Below are positions 1 to 5,518 of a stretch of 8,287 nt of DNA, one piece after another. Each line of letters starts with the position of its first letter. Within the stretch, counting starts at the first letter, position 1. Source of the DNA: REEB95 sp035632395 (GTDB taxonomy: Bacteria > Pseudomonadota > Alphaproteobacteria > ATCC43930 > CGMCC-115725); the NCBI GenBank assembly GCA_035632395.1, contig DASQGX010000259.1, positions 1 through 8,287 of the forward strand. The letters are read 5' to 3'. The position numbers were made by a program, and so were the translations under genes. Below the pieces are notes generated by a model, which was given only the letters and a program-made list of their open reading frames with translations, did not search any database and was not told the origin of the DNA.

Positions 1-154
1 AATTGGCGAAAAACCAGAAACACGCCGGAACATGCGCCCGCACCGCCGAACTCTCAGGCCGCGGCGTCCCTTCCCGCTGGCACCGCTCCATCTCCGCCCG
101 CATCGCAGCGTCCATCCGATCCAGCGGCACGTAGCTGATCCGTTGCTTCGACAT
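1..154 (-). CDS. Carboxymuconolactone decarboxylase / AhpD-like family protein, N-terminal part (cut by left edge)
   Basis: Reading the minus strand from the ATG at 154 gives 51 codons of open frame to the window edge, beginning MSKQRISYVPLDRMDAAMRA and later containing the segment RPESSAVRAHVPACFWFF. From memory, this opening (a short SYVPLD...M..AMRAEM stretch, then a R.ESSA.RAHVP..FW.FA helix) is typical of alphaproteobacterial carboxymuconolactone decarboxylase-family proteins, which are small alkylhydroperoxidase-D-like alpha-helical enzymes. The catalytic Cys-X-X-Cys-X3-His part would lie beyond the edge, so activity cannot be judged. The upstream SD is weak (GAAAGA). The start lies 72 bp after the stop of the GMC oxidoreductase gene on the same strand, so the two may be co-transcribed. 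The exact start is uncertain because the frame stays open a little further upstream. Confidence 0.62.
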   Translation of the reverse strand, partial: MSKQRISYVPLDRMDAAMRAEMERCQREGTPRPESSAVRAHVPACFWFFAN

Positions 155-226
155 CAGAAGTTCTTTCGCAAGTCGTTCGCGGCCGTCCGTGCAAACGTTT
201 GTACCCACGCCGGCCCGAGTCAAGCG

Positions 227-1906
227 TCAAAACGCGGCGCGGCCGCGGCGAATCAGGTCGGCGGCGCGTTCGGCCACCATCAGCGTCGGCAGGTTGGTGT
301 TGGCGCTGGGAATGCGCGGCATGATCGAGGCGTCAACCACGCGCAAGCCGCGTACGCCATAGACCCGGCACTCGGCGTCGACGACTGCGCGCGGATCATC
401 CGCCCGGCCGATGGCGCAAGTGCCGACGGGATGGAACATCGGTGCAGCGGCGGCAAGAATCTCCGTTGGCGACAATGTTGCATGATGTCCGCGGTCGGCC
501 ACCAGGCGTCCGGGCGCGATGGCGCGGCCGATTGCCAGCCGCCGCAATGACCCCGGTGCGTCGATGATTGCCGAAGCGAGGACGGCCGTCATGTCGCCGC
601 GCACGCCGCGATGGTTGAAGCGCTGCAACGGCGCTTCTTTCGGCAGCAGATAGAGCTCGCGGTAGGTCTGCCGGACCGCCGGCTCAAGGAGAAGCGTTTC
701 GGCATAACGTCCGGCAGTGACCAGCCGCGCAGCGTCGCGCTCGTCCGACAGCAGCCGGAACGAAATCCGCGGCGAGAGGTTCGGGTCGGCCGAACGCAAC
801 TCGAGCGCGCCGCGCGACATCGGCGCATAGAGCGCCGCTGCCAGCATGCCGATGCGCGCGCCGAACGGTCGCGTGCTGATGCGCCCGATCGCGCACAGCA
901 ATAGGTCGCCGGCCGGACTAGCGGCATGGCCCGATGATAGTCGCAATCCCGCAAGCGCATAGTGGCGGGCGCCGCGCGGCACGCCGGTACCCGGATGGAG
1001 CGTCAGCGCGAAATGAATGAAGACGTGATTCTGGAGATTCTGCCCGACGCCCGGACGATCGGCGACCGGCCGGATTCCAAGGCGTGCAAGGTCGGCGGCC
1101 GGTCCGATTCCGGCGCGCAGCAGCAACGCCGGCGAATGTATGCCGCCCGCCGCCACGATCACTTCGCGCGCCGCCAGCGTCCGCCGGACGCCCGCCTGCT
1201 CGATTTCGATGCCTTGGACACGCGTGCCGTCGAGTGTCAAGCCGATGGCTTTGGTCGCAGGCATAATGGTGAGGTTGCTCCGGCGCCGCACCGCGGCAGT
1301 GAGATAACAGCGCGCGCTGCCGGCGCGTTCGCCGTCCGCGTGACTGAGTGGCATGGCGAAGAAACCGTCCGCCGCCACCTGATTGATGTCATCGTGAAAC
1401 GGCAGGCCGCGCGCCGCCGCGGCGCGTTCTAACTCTCGCGCGAAGGCCGGCCACTGGTCGCGGCCGAGGCTGCGGATGCCTAGCGGCGTTGCCGCGTTGC
1501 CTATTCCGCTCTCGTCCACGCGATTGACGCGCCCGAAATAGGGCCGCATATCGGCCCAACTCCAGCCCGCCGCACCGGCCTGCGCCCAGCCGTCATAGTC
1601 GCTCGGCAGGCCGCGCAGCGCCCACATGCCCATGACGCTCGAACCGCCGCCCATGACGCGCGCCTGCGAAAACGGCCGCGGCGGCGTGCCATCGACCATG
1701 CTGGCGTCGAGTCCAGGCCAGAAATAGTCGCGGTTGAAATACGCGCTCGGAAAGACGTCGCGAATATCGTCAGGCACCGCGTCGGACGGTGTATCCGCGC
1801 CGGCTTCGACGAGAAGGACGCGACACGTCGGATCCTGCGACAGCCGGGCGGCCAGCACAGTACCGGCCGTGCCGCCGCCGACGATGATGAAATCCGCCCG
1901 CTCCAT
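227..1906 (-). CDS. GMC-family FAD-dependent oxidoreductase (choline/alcohol dehydrogenase-like)
   Basis: A 559-aa protein, the usual length for glucose-methanol-choline oxidoreductases, which oxidise alcohol groups with FAD and pass electrons to oxygen or another acceptor. Seen: an N-terminal Rossmann motif GGGTAG at residues 10-15 with Glu34 placed to bind the FAD ribose; a GMC signature 1-like stretch, RVMGGGSSVMG, at 83-93; a signature 2-like stretch, GGIHSPALLLRAGIGP, mid-protein; and the C-terminal HPVGTC motif with the presumed catalytic His492, partnered by Asn536 in SANTNLPTLM. Both halves of the His/Asn pair are therefore present. There is no signal peptide, so it is probably cytoplasmic. 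I chose the ATG at 1906 because the family normally begins only a few residues before the FAD motif; the longer frame needs a TTG at 1978 and adds a basic tail. The SD is poor (GGGAC). The substrate cannot be told from sequence. A carboxymuconolactone decarboxylase-like gene follows and two small genes precede it, all on the same strand. Confidence 0.93.
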   Translation of the reverse strand: MERADFIIVGGGTAGTVLAARLSQDPTCRVLLVEAGADTPSDAVPDDIRDVFPSAYFNRDYFWPGLDASMVDGTPPRPFSQARVMGGGSSVMGMWALRGLPSDYDGWAQAGAAGWSWADMRPYFGRVNRVDESGIGNAATPLGIRSLGRDQWPAFARELERAAAARGLPFHDDINQVAADGFFAMPLSHADGERAGSARCYLTAAVRRRSNLTIMPATKAIGLTLDGTRVQGIEIEQAGVRRTLAAREVIVAAGGIHSPALLLRAGIGPAADLARLGIRPVADRPGVGQNLQNHVFIHFALTLHPGTGVPRGARHYALAGLRLSSGHAASPAGDLLLCAIGRISTRPFGARIGMLAAALYAPMSRGALELRSADPNLSPRISFRLLSDERDAARLVTAGRYAETLLLEPAVRQTYRELYLLPKEAPLQRFNHRGVRGDMTAVLASAIIDAPGSLRRLAIGRAIAPGRLVADRGHHATLSPTEILAAAAPMFHPVGTCAIGRADDPRAVVDAECRVYGVRGLRVVDASIMPRIPSANTNLPTLMVAERAADLIRRGRAAF

Positions 1907-2040
1907 CCGCACGACCGTCCCGTCGCGCGATGTTACGCGGCGCCAGTCAATTCTCGCAAACGGTTGCGCTACCGGCAATCGTTACGGTTCGTCGCGGAGT
2001 TGACAGGCAACTTGCGCCGCACGCGGTCGGAGTAAGGCAG

Positions 2041-2361
2041 CTAACGAAGCGCGCTTTTCGCCGTGGTTTGCCACATCTGCACGGCAAGAACGTGCAGCGC
2101 AATCTGCTGGTAGTTCGCGCGCTGCGCCGCCGTCAAATGCCGGTCCACCTTGCCGATCACGAAGTGCATATTGGGCAGCGGTTCGACGTTGCGGTATCGC
2201 AGATGATGCATCCGCCGCCGGGCGATTTCGATTTCGTCATGTGGATCCGCCTCGGATTTCGGCTCGCAGGGAACGGCGGCGACGCGGCGGCTTGACGGGC
2301 GCGTGACGGCGGTCGGCTTGGATGCCTTGAAAGCGGTTATCGTTCGCGGGCCTTCGTCCAT
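2041..2361 (-). CDS. Small hypothetical protein (106 aa)
   Basis: I do not recognise this family. The ATG at 2361 is preceded by a good Shine-Dalgarno (TAGGGAG, about 7 nt before the start), the strongest argument that it is real. The N-terminal third is Ser/Thr/Pro/Arg-rich and probably disordered. It is followed by a charged segment, PHDEIEIARRRMHHLR, and an amphipathic C-terminal half with a Gln/Ala-rich helix around LTAAQRANYQQIALHVLAVQ. No signal peptide or membrane segment is visible, so a cytoplasmic location is likely. It starts 57 bp after the stop of the 79-aa gene, also with its own SD, so the two probably form an operon. The GMC gene starts 134 bp further on and may or may not share the transcript. 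Confidence 0.6.
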   Translation of the reverse strand: MDEGPRTITAFKASKPTAVTRPSSRRVAAVPCEPKSEADPHDEIEIARRRMHHLRYRNVEPLPNMHFVIGKVDRHLTAAQRANYQQIALHVLAVQMWQTTAKSALR

Positions 2362-2418
2362 GTTCTGCTCCCTAAGTTCGCGTTCTGCGTCAAATTGGTG
2401 CGGCGGGCCGCCGGATCC

Positions 2419-2658
2419 TCACTGGTTCAAAGGATTTTGCGGCAGCCGCAGCCAGTTCTGAATTTCCACTTTCAGCGCGTTGATCGCCTCTGCCGCCAGC
2501 GGAATCAGAACGTCCTGGCCTTGCAGCGATTCGAATCGAAGGATGGGCCAGTCCCACGTTCCAGTGCCGAACGACACGACGCTCTTCATGCGCGGCAACA
2601 AAAACGGTCCCGTTCCCTGCAGGTCCAACATTCGCGCGAAAGGAACTGGCGTCGCCAT
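2419..2658 (-). CDS. Small hypothetical protein (79 aa)
   Basis: Unrecognised. The ATG at 2658 has a near-perfect Shine-Dalgarno, AAGGAG, 9 nt upstream, which supports translation and fixes the start. The protein (MATPVPFARMLDLQGTG...) has a beta-like N-terminal half containing the aromatic, Gly-rich run SFGTGTWDWPILRF. A helical stretch, AAEAINALKVEIQNWLRL, follows and the protein ends in a short polar tail. No signal peptide or transmembrane helix is seen. It is the first gene of a minus-strand group; upstream of it lies the 1.4-kb gene-poor region, so its promoter should be just beyond 2658. I found no convincing -35/-10 there by eye. Function is unknown. Confidence 0.6.
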   Translation of the reverse strand: MATPVPFARMLDLQGTGPFLLPRMKSVVSFGTGTWDWPILRFESLQGQDVLIPLAAEAINALKVEIQNWLRLPQNPLNQ

Positions 2659-2812
2659 GACACGCGCTCCTTCTCAACGGGGTGTGGTGAAAGACGCCTT
2701 GGGCCGCATTTGGCGTAACCGTTCAGGCGATGTGCCGATCAGACGCGGGACACACGACAATCAGTGGCGCGTTTCATCGCCCGTCCGTCGCCGTCGCCTT
2801 ACCACTTCATAG

Positions 2813-3055
2813 AGCCGCAATCGCCGCCGTATCCAGCACCATTCCGGTTTAATCCCTCCGCTCGAATGGTCCGCACCGGCATATCGGTCGCACACGATCG
2901 AGTTCAGCACGCCAGACGTTCGCGTCGGCATACTCGCCGGAATTGACGAAGACGGTCGGACGATGTTGCGAACATCCAGGTGCGGTTGGACGATTCCCAG
3001 TCGCGTCTTTCAACGATCGCAACCGCTGGCGCGGCTCCTGCAACTGCCGCGCTGA
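2813..3055 (+). pseudogene. Possible eroded coding fragment
   Basis: One plus-strand frame is open from just after a TAG at 2810 to a TGA at 3053. It reads like protein in its middle (…WSAPAYRSHTIEFSTPDVRV followed by GILAGIDEDGRTM), with mostly G/C third positions from about 2864 to 2980. There is no ATG until near the end of this stretch, no ribosome site and no recognisable family, and the composition decays on both sides. It could be the remains of a gene broken by frameshifts, or simply chance in GC-rich DNA; I lean only slightly to the former. Confidence 0.18.
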
Positions 3056-3190
3056 GATTCATCGCCGCGGGTGATGGCACGACGCGCAGCGTCGATGATG
3101 AAGCATGTTGGCCATCGCGCAATTGCACGCGCGCGCATTCACAAATTCGTGAAGCGGCGAAGCCTGCATCGGAATTTTGCAAGGGCGCTT

Positions 3191-3230
3191 TGGCATACCA
3201 CCGTCTATCGCGTCCGTTGGCATGCCACCG
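3191..3230. repeat. Tandem pair of 10-bp palindromes, 27-bp period
   Basis: TGGCATACCACCG at 3191-3203 recurs as TGGCATGCCACCG at 3218-3230 (12 of 13 identical). The second copy contains a perfect palindrome, TGGCATGCCA; the first has one central change. Two copies of a palindromic site at a fixed spacing resemble paired operators, but 27 bp is not an integral number of helical turns (about 2.6), and no gene starts close by. Confidence 0.35.
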
Positions 3231-3336
3231 CGTGGAATCGAATCAGCGCGACCGAACCGAATGCTGCGATTTTTGCACTTCGTCGCGCTACGACTTGGGT
3301 ATTAATCCAAATGATTTCCCAACCGAGTTTTGTGCT

Positions 3337-3775
3337 ATTGATATAAGAAGGCAACGAGGCCTGAACGGCGGGCGTTCAGCCTTATTGTTCGCCGCGTCAT
3401 CCCATCGGTTGCCTTACACAACGTTTGATTGATACGAACGGTTACAACCCGGCGGCGAACGCATTGGAGAATTGGTTGAGCAGATCAATTGATACGTTCG
3501 ATCCTGGCCGATGGTGGATAGTCGGTATATGCCGCCAACATGCTTCCGACGATCGAATGCAAATGAGGCGCACACGCATTGGAGGCCGAGTCGGCGTTAG
3601 CAGCCGATTGTCAGTGCTGGCTAAGCAAATTTGCCGCGTCGCGGATCGCACTGGTCTTCACCGGACATTAAGCGCGCGGTGCAACCCTACCTTGCGCGCA
3701 CGTCCATTTTTTAAGATCGGCATTGTGTTAAATGTGGGCGTCAGCCGAACGGCGCATTCGCTTGCGCCATTGATA
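3337..3775 (+). repeat. Four copies of ATTGATA in the AT-rich intergenic stretch
   Basis: ATTGATA occurs at 3337, 3428, 3488 and 3769, all in the same orientation. The outer two extend to the 11-mer ATTGATATAAG and the inner two to ATTGATACG. I did not notice the 7-mer elsewhere in the window. The last copy forms one half of the FNR/FixK-type box; the others look like single half-sites (TTGAT). Confidence 0.4.
3357..3387 (+). terminator. Terminator-like hairpin without an obvious upstream gene
   Basis: A stem of CTGAACG (3361-3367) and CGTTCAG (3373-3379) encloses the loop GCGGG. AGG at 3357-3359 can add three pairs with CCT at 3380-3382 across one bulged C. It is followed on the plus strand by TTATTGTT, a modest U-rich tail; there is no such tail on the other strand. 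This fits a weak Rho-independent terminator of a plus-strand transcript, yet no gene ends here, so it may close a small RNA or be the relic of a lost gene. Confidence 0.4.
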
Positions 3776-3783
3776 TAAGTCAA
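3770..3783. promoter_or_regulatory. FNR/FixK-type binding site
   Basis: TTGATATAAGTCAA matches the FNR/FixK/Anr consensus TTGAT-N4-ATCAA in nine of ten defined positions and has full TTGA-N6-TCAA symmetry, extended by one pair on each side (CATTGA...TCAATG). Such sites bind CRP/FNR-family dimers that activate genes under low oxygen. The nearest downstream gene is the LuxR-type regulator at 4044, about 260 bp away, leaving a long leader if the promoter sits next to the box. No convincing -10 was found at the class II distance. Confidence 0.5.
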
Positions 3784-3967
3784 TGCGAGCCAATGGGCTT
3801 ATGCCGACGATGCATGAGACTCATCTCGGGCTTGGTTGCGAAAAAAGTCGCGTGAGCGAAACGCGCGATTGCTCAGGGAAATCGGATCCGGCCGCGGTTG
3901 CATGCGGGTGCAGTCGATGAGCCGTTCGCAAGAAAAAACGGGCGCGGGAGGCGAAGGGGACCGGAAG

Positions 3968-3994
3968 CGGAGCTCGAATTCGCTTCGAGCTTCG
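3968..3994 (+). other. Strong hairpin in the leader of the LuxR-type gene
   Basis: CGGAGCTCGAA (3968-3978) pairs with TTCGAGCTTCG (3984-3994) over 11 positions with one G-U pair and a 5-nt loop, TTCGC. It lies 49 bp before the GTG start at 4044. There is no U-tract, so it is not a canonical terminator; it could be an RNA structure in the 5' leader or a DNA dyad for a regulator. Confidence 0.45.
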
Positions 3995-4043
3995 GCGCAC
4001 GGGGGTGCGAGGCCGGACGAGTCCGGCGGTGGAGGGTATTCGA

Positions 4044-4769
4044 GTGGAAGCCGAGCGTGATTTCGAGGTTATCGCAATCACCGAGCACACCCTGACGCTT
4101 GAAGGCATCAAGGCCTTCTTCGCGAACACGCGCTACAAGATTCGCCACGATTTTGCGACCATTAATAAGGCGATCGAAGTCGCTGACGACCATTGCGACC
4201 TGATTTTCATCGGCTCGCGGCTCGACGAAGAGATGGTCGTGCCCCTGAAAGCGTTGCGGCAGGTCTACCCACACAGCCGCATCGTCTTTTACGCACAGCG
4301 GGTGCAACTCCCGCGCAGCTTGCTGATCGACATTTTCGGCGCGAACCTCGATGCCTGCCTGTTGTCGGACTCGTCGCTCGACGTGCTGCGCAAATCTCTC
4401 GACCTGGTCATGATGGGCGAGAACGTTTTCCCGTTCAGCCTGCTGCTCACGACGGTGCCGAGCGAAGGCGAAGCCGCCGACTACGCGCAAGCGTCCAACG
4501 GCCCGATGTTCTCGGATCGCGAACGCCAGGTACTCCATTTCCTGCGCGACGGGCGCTCGAACAAATTCATCGCCCGCGAACTGCAGCTGTCAGAGGCGAC
4601 GATCAAAGTCCACATCAAGACGCTGCTGCGAAAAATCGGTTGCACCAACCGGACCCAGGCGGCGATTTGGGTCACCAAGCAGGGCACGTTGTGGACCGGC
4701 GAAGAGGACCACGGCCAGAGCGATCTTCATCCGTCGCCCGCGCCTGTTCCGGCTGGGCACCACTCTTGA
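4044..4769 (+). CDS. LuxR/FixJ-type transcriptional regulator with a non-canonical (pseudo-)receiver domain
   Basis: A 241-aa protein. Residues 7-130 follow the fold pattern of a response-regulator receiver, ending in the GENVFP linker seen in many alphaproteobacterial NarL-type regulators. Residues 156-210 are a LuxR helix-turn-helix (FSDRERQVLHFLRDGRSNKFIARELQ..., with SEATIKVHIKTLLRKIG as recognition region) that should bind promoter DNA. The phosphorylation residues are missing: the acidic pair is Thr13-Glu14, the acceptor Asp site is Gly57 (DLIFIGSRL), and the conserved Lys is Ser108 (CLLSDSS). It is therefore probably not switched by phosphotransfer. The start is the GTG at 4044, with GGAGG 8 nt upstream; an upstream GTG at 4005 has no such site. 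The tail after 215 is hydrophilic. An FNR/FixK-type box and a hairpin lie upstream, and the gene converges on a TlpA-like gene. Confidence 0.9.
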   Translation: MEAERDFEVIAITEHTLTLEGIKAFFANTRYKIRHDFATINKAIEVADDHCDLIFIGSRLDEEMVVPLKALRQVYPHSRIVFYAQRVQLPRSLLIDIFGANLDACLLSDSSLDVLRKSLDLVMMGENVFPFSLLLTTVPSEGEAADYAQASNGPMFSDRERQVLHFLRDGRSNKFIARELQLSEATIKVHIKTLLRKIGCTNRTQAAIWVTKQGTLWTGEEDHGQSDLHPSPAPVPAGHHS

Positions 4770-4775
4770 TCGGAT

Positions 4776-4793
4776 GGCGCCGGCAACGGCGCC
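4776..4793. terminator. Short GC hairpin between convergent genes
   Basis: GGCGCC (4776-4781) is repeated as its own complement at 4788-4793 around the loop GGCAAC. It sits in the 25-bp gap between the converging stops of the LuxR-type gene (4769) and the TlpA-like gene (4795). Being symmetric, it could end transcripts from both sides, but neither side has a U-tract and the 6-bp stem is short. Confidence 0.35.
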
Positions 4794-4794
4794 G

Positions 4795-5403
4795 CTACCA
4801 GGTCCGCGCCGGCGTAACGACGGGTGTTTCGGTCAGGTAATAACCGATCAGGGCCTGCGCGGCCGGCGAATCCCATTGTGCGGCGCCAGGAAGAATACCG
4901 CGCGCATGTCCAACGCGGTCGACAATGAACGACGTCGGCATGGCGCTGATTGCGCAGTCGTGCATGTCCCGCCCGGATGGGTCGACGTAGACGCCGAGAT
5001 TCCGCAGCCCGTGTTGCGCGAAGAAATCGCTCACCGTCTGGACGCTGCGTGCATCGGTGCAGACCGCGATTACGGCAAACACGTCGCTCGAGAAACGCGA
5101 TTGCAGCCGGTCAAGCTCGGGCATCTCGGCCACGCATGGCGCACACCACGTCGCCCAGAAATTCAACAGCACGATGCGGCCGGCCATGGCGGCAAGGTCG
5201 CGTTGGTTGCCGCTGAGATCTTCGAACGCGATGCGCGGCAGGATTTGCGGCCGATCGAAGGGATAATAGTCGCCGACGAAACCCCTCAGTAACGGCACGC
5301 TGCCGACGGGGCCCGCCGCGCGAACGGCGCCAGACCCGGCGGCGGCCAGCGCCGCCGCGCCTATCGCTATTGCCGTCCGGCGCGTTATCCCGCTGCCAGG
5401 CAT
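4795..5403 (-). CDS. TlpA-like thioredoxin-family protein, Tat-type signal peptide
   Basis: A 202-aa exported thiol-disulfide protein. The core is a thioredoxin/TlpA fold: NFWATWCAPCVAEMPELDRL with the redox pair Cys87/Cys90 (WCAPC), and the cis-proline loop MPTSFIVD with Pro156. Two more Cys (115 and 150) are present. The N-terminus MPGSGITRRTAIAIG carries an RR-x-A-I twin-arginine motif, an Ala-rich hydrophobic core and an A-x-A-like cleavage region near residue 29, so the mature protein should be periplasmic. Relatives keep periplasmic cysteines reduced, for example in cytochrome c or oxidase assembly, or act as peroxiredoxin-like AhpC/TSA proteins; the WCxxC motif favours TlpA/ResA. I chose the ATG at 5403 because GGGAGGGGAG lies just upstream and the signal follows at once; the longer GTG-initiated frame adds only a basic linker. 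It is divergent from the Cys-rich lipoprotein gene, which could be a client (inference). Confidence 0.88.
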   Translation of the reverse strand: MPGSGITRRTAIAIGAAALAAAGSGAVRAAGPVGSVPLLRGFVGDYYPFDRPQILPRIAFEDLSGNQRDLAAMAGRIVLLNFWATWCAPCVAEMPELDRLQSRFSSDVFAVIAVCTDARSVQTVSDFFAQHGLRNLGVYVDPSGRDMHDCAISAMPTSFIVDRVGHARGILPGAAQWDSPAAQALIGYYLTETPVVTPARTW

Positions 5404-5518
5404 TTCTCCCCTCCCGGTCCGCCGGTTGCCGCTTGCGCGGTCCGCCGGAATTTCGCCCACGCCCGCGGAGCGGGCATGGCTTTACAGCGGCCGCCGGCGC
5501 GCCTTATGACCATGACGC
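5404..5518. promoter_or_regulatory. Divergent promoter region between TlpA-like and lipoprotein genes
   Basis: This 115-bp gap must carry the start signals of both divergent genes. It contains a palindrome, GCCCGC-GGA-GCGGGC (5461-5475), roughly midway, which could be a shared operator. On the minus side the TlpA-like gene has a strong GGAGG ribosome site. On the plus side no clear Shine-Dalgarno precedes the ATG at 5519. I could not pick a convincing sigma-70 box on either strand. Confidence 0.3.

Larger units (their letters stand above)
2659..4043. other. Long gene-poor region, partly AT-rich, with several small motifs
   Basis: About 1.4 kb without a convincing protein gene. The open frames here lack ribosome sites, start with GTG/TTG or have implausible Arg/His/Ser-rich products. 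Composition changes along it: 2660-3060 is GC-rich and coding-like in patches, while roughly 3260-3800 is visibly AT-richer than the rest of the window. Listed separately: an eroded ORF-like stretch, a tandem pair of 10-bp palindromes, a terminator-like hairpin, four ATTGATA motifs, an FNR/FixK-type box and a leader hairpin. No tRNA or rRNA was seen. It is flanked by genes pointing away from it on both sides, so it must hold the promoters of the 79-aa gene (left) and the LuxR-type gene (right). Confidence 0.7.

Noticed and set aside
32..550. Plus-strand 172-aa frame at the left end
   Set aside because: It is antisense to the GMC and carboxymuconolactone decarboxylase-like genes, and its product is Arg/His/Pro-rich with no family features.
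2000..2005. TTGACA, a perfect -35 hexamer on the plus strand
   Set aside because: No -10 at a proper distance and no plus-strand gene downstream; most likely chance.
2980..3432. Plus-strand 150-aa frame
   Set aside because: No ribosome site, improbable composition, and it runs through the terminator-like hairpin.
3459..3584. 11-mer ACGCATTGGAG repeated 115 bp apart
   Set aside because: Single repeats of this length are expected by chance in 8 kb, and there is no symmetry or context.
3425..3778. Plus-strand 117-aa frame in the AT-rich intergenic stretch
   Set aside because: TTG start, no ribosome site, mixed third-position use and no protein-like segments; it also runs through the repeat motifs.
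3873..4538. Minus-strand 221-aa frame
   Set aside because: Complement of the LuxR-type gene at 4044, whose plus-strand frame has an unmistakable HTH; the minus product is Arg/His/Gln-rich.
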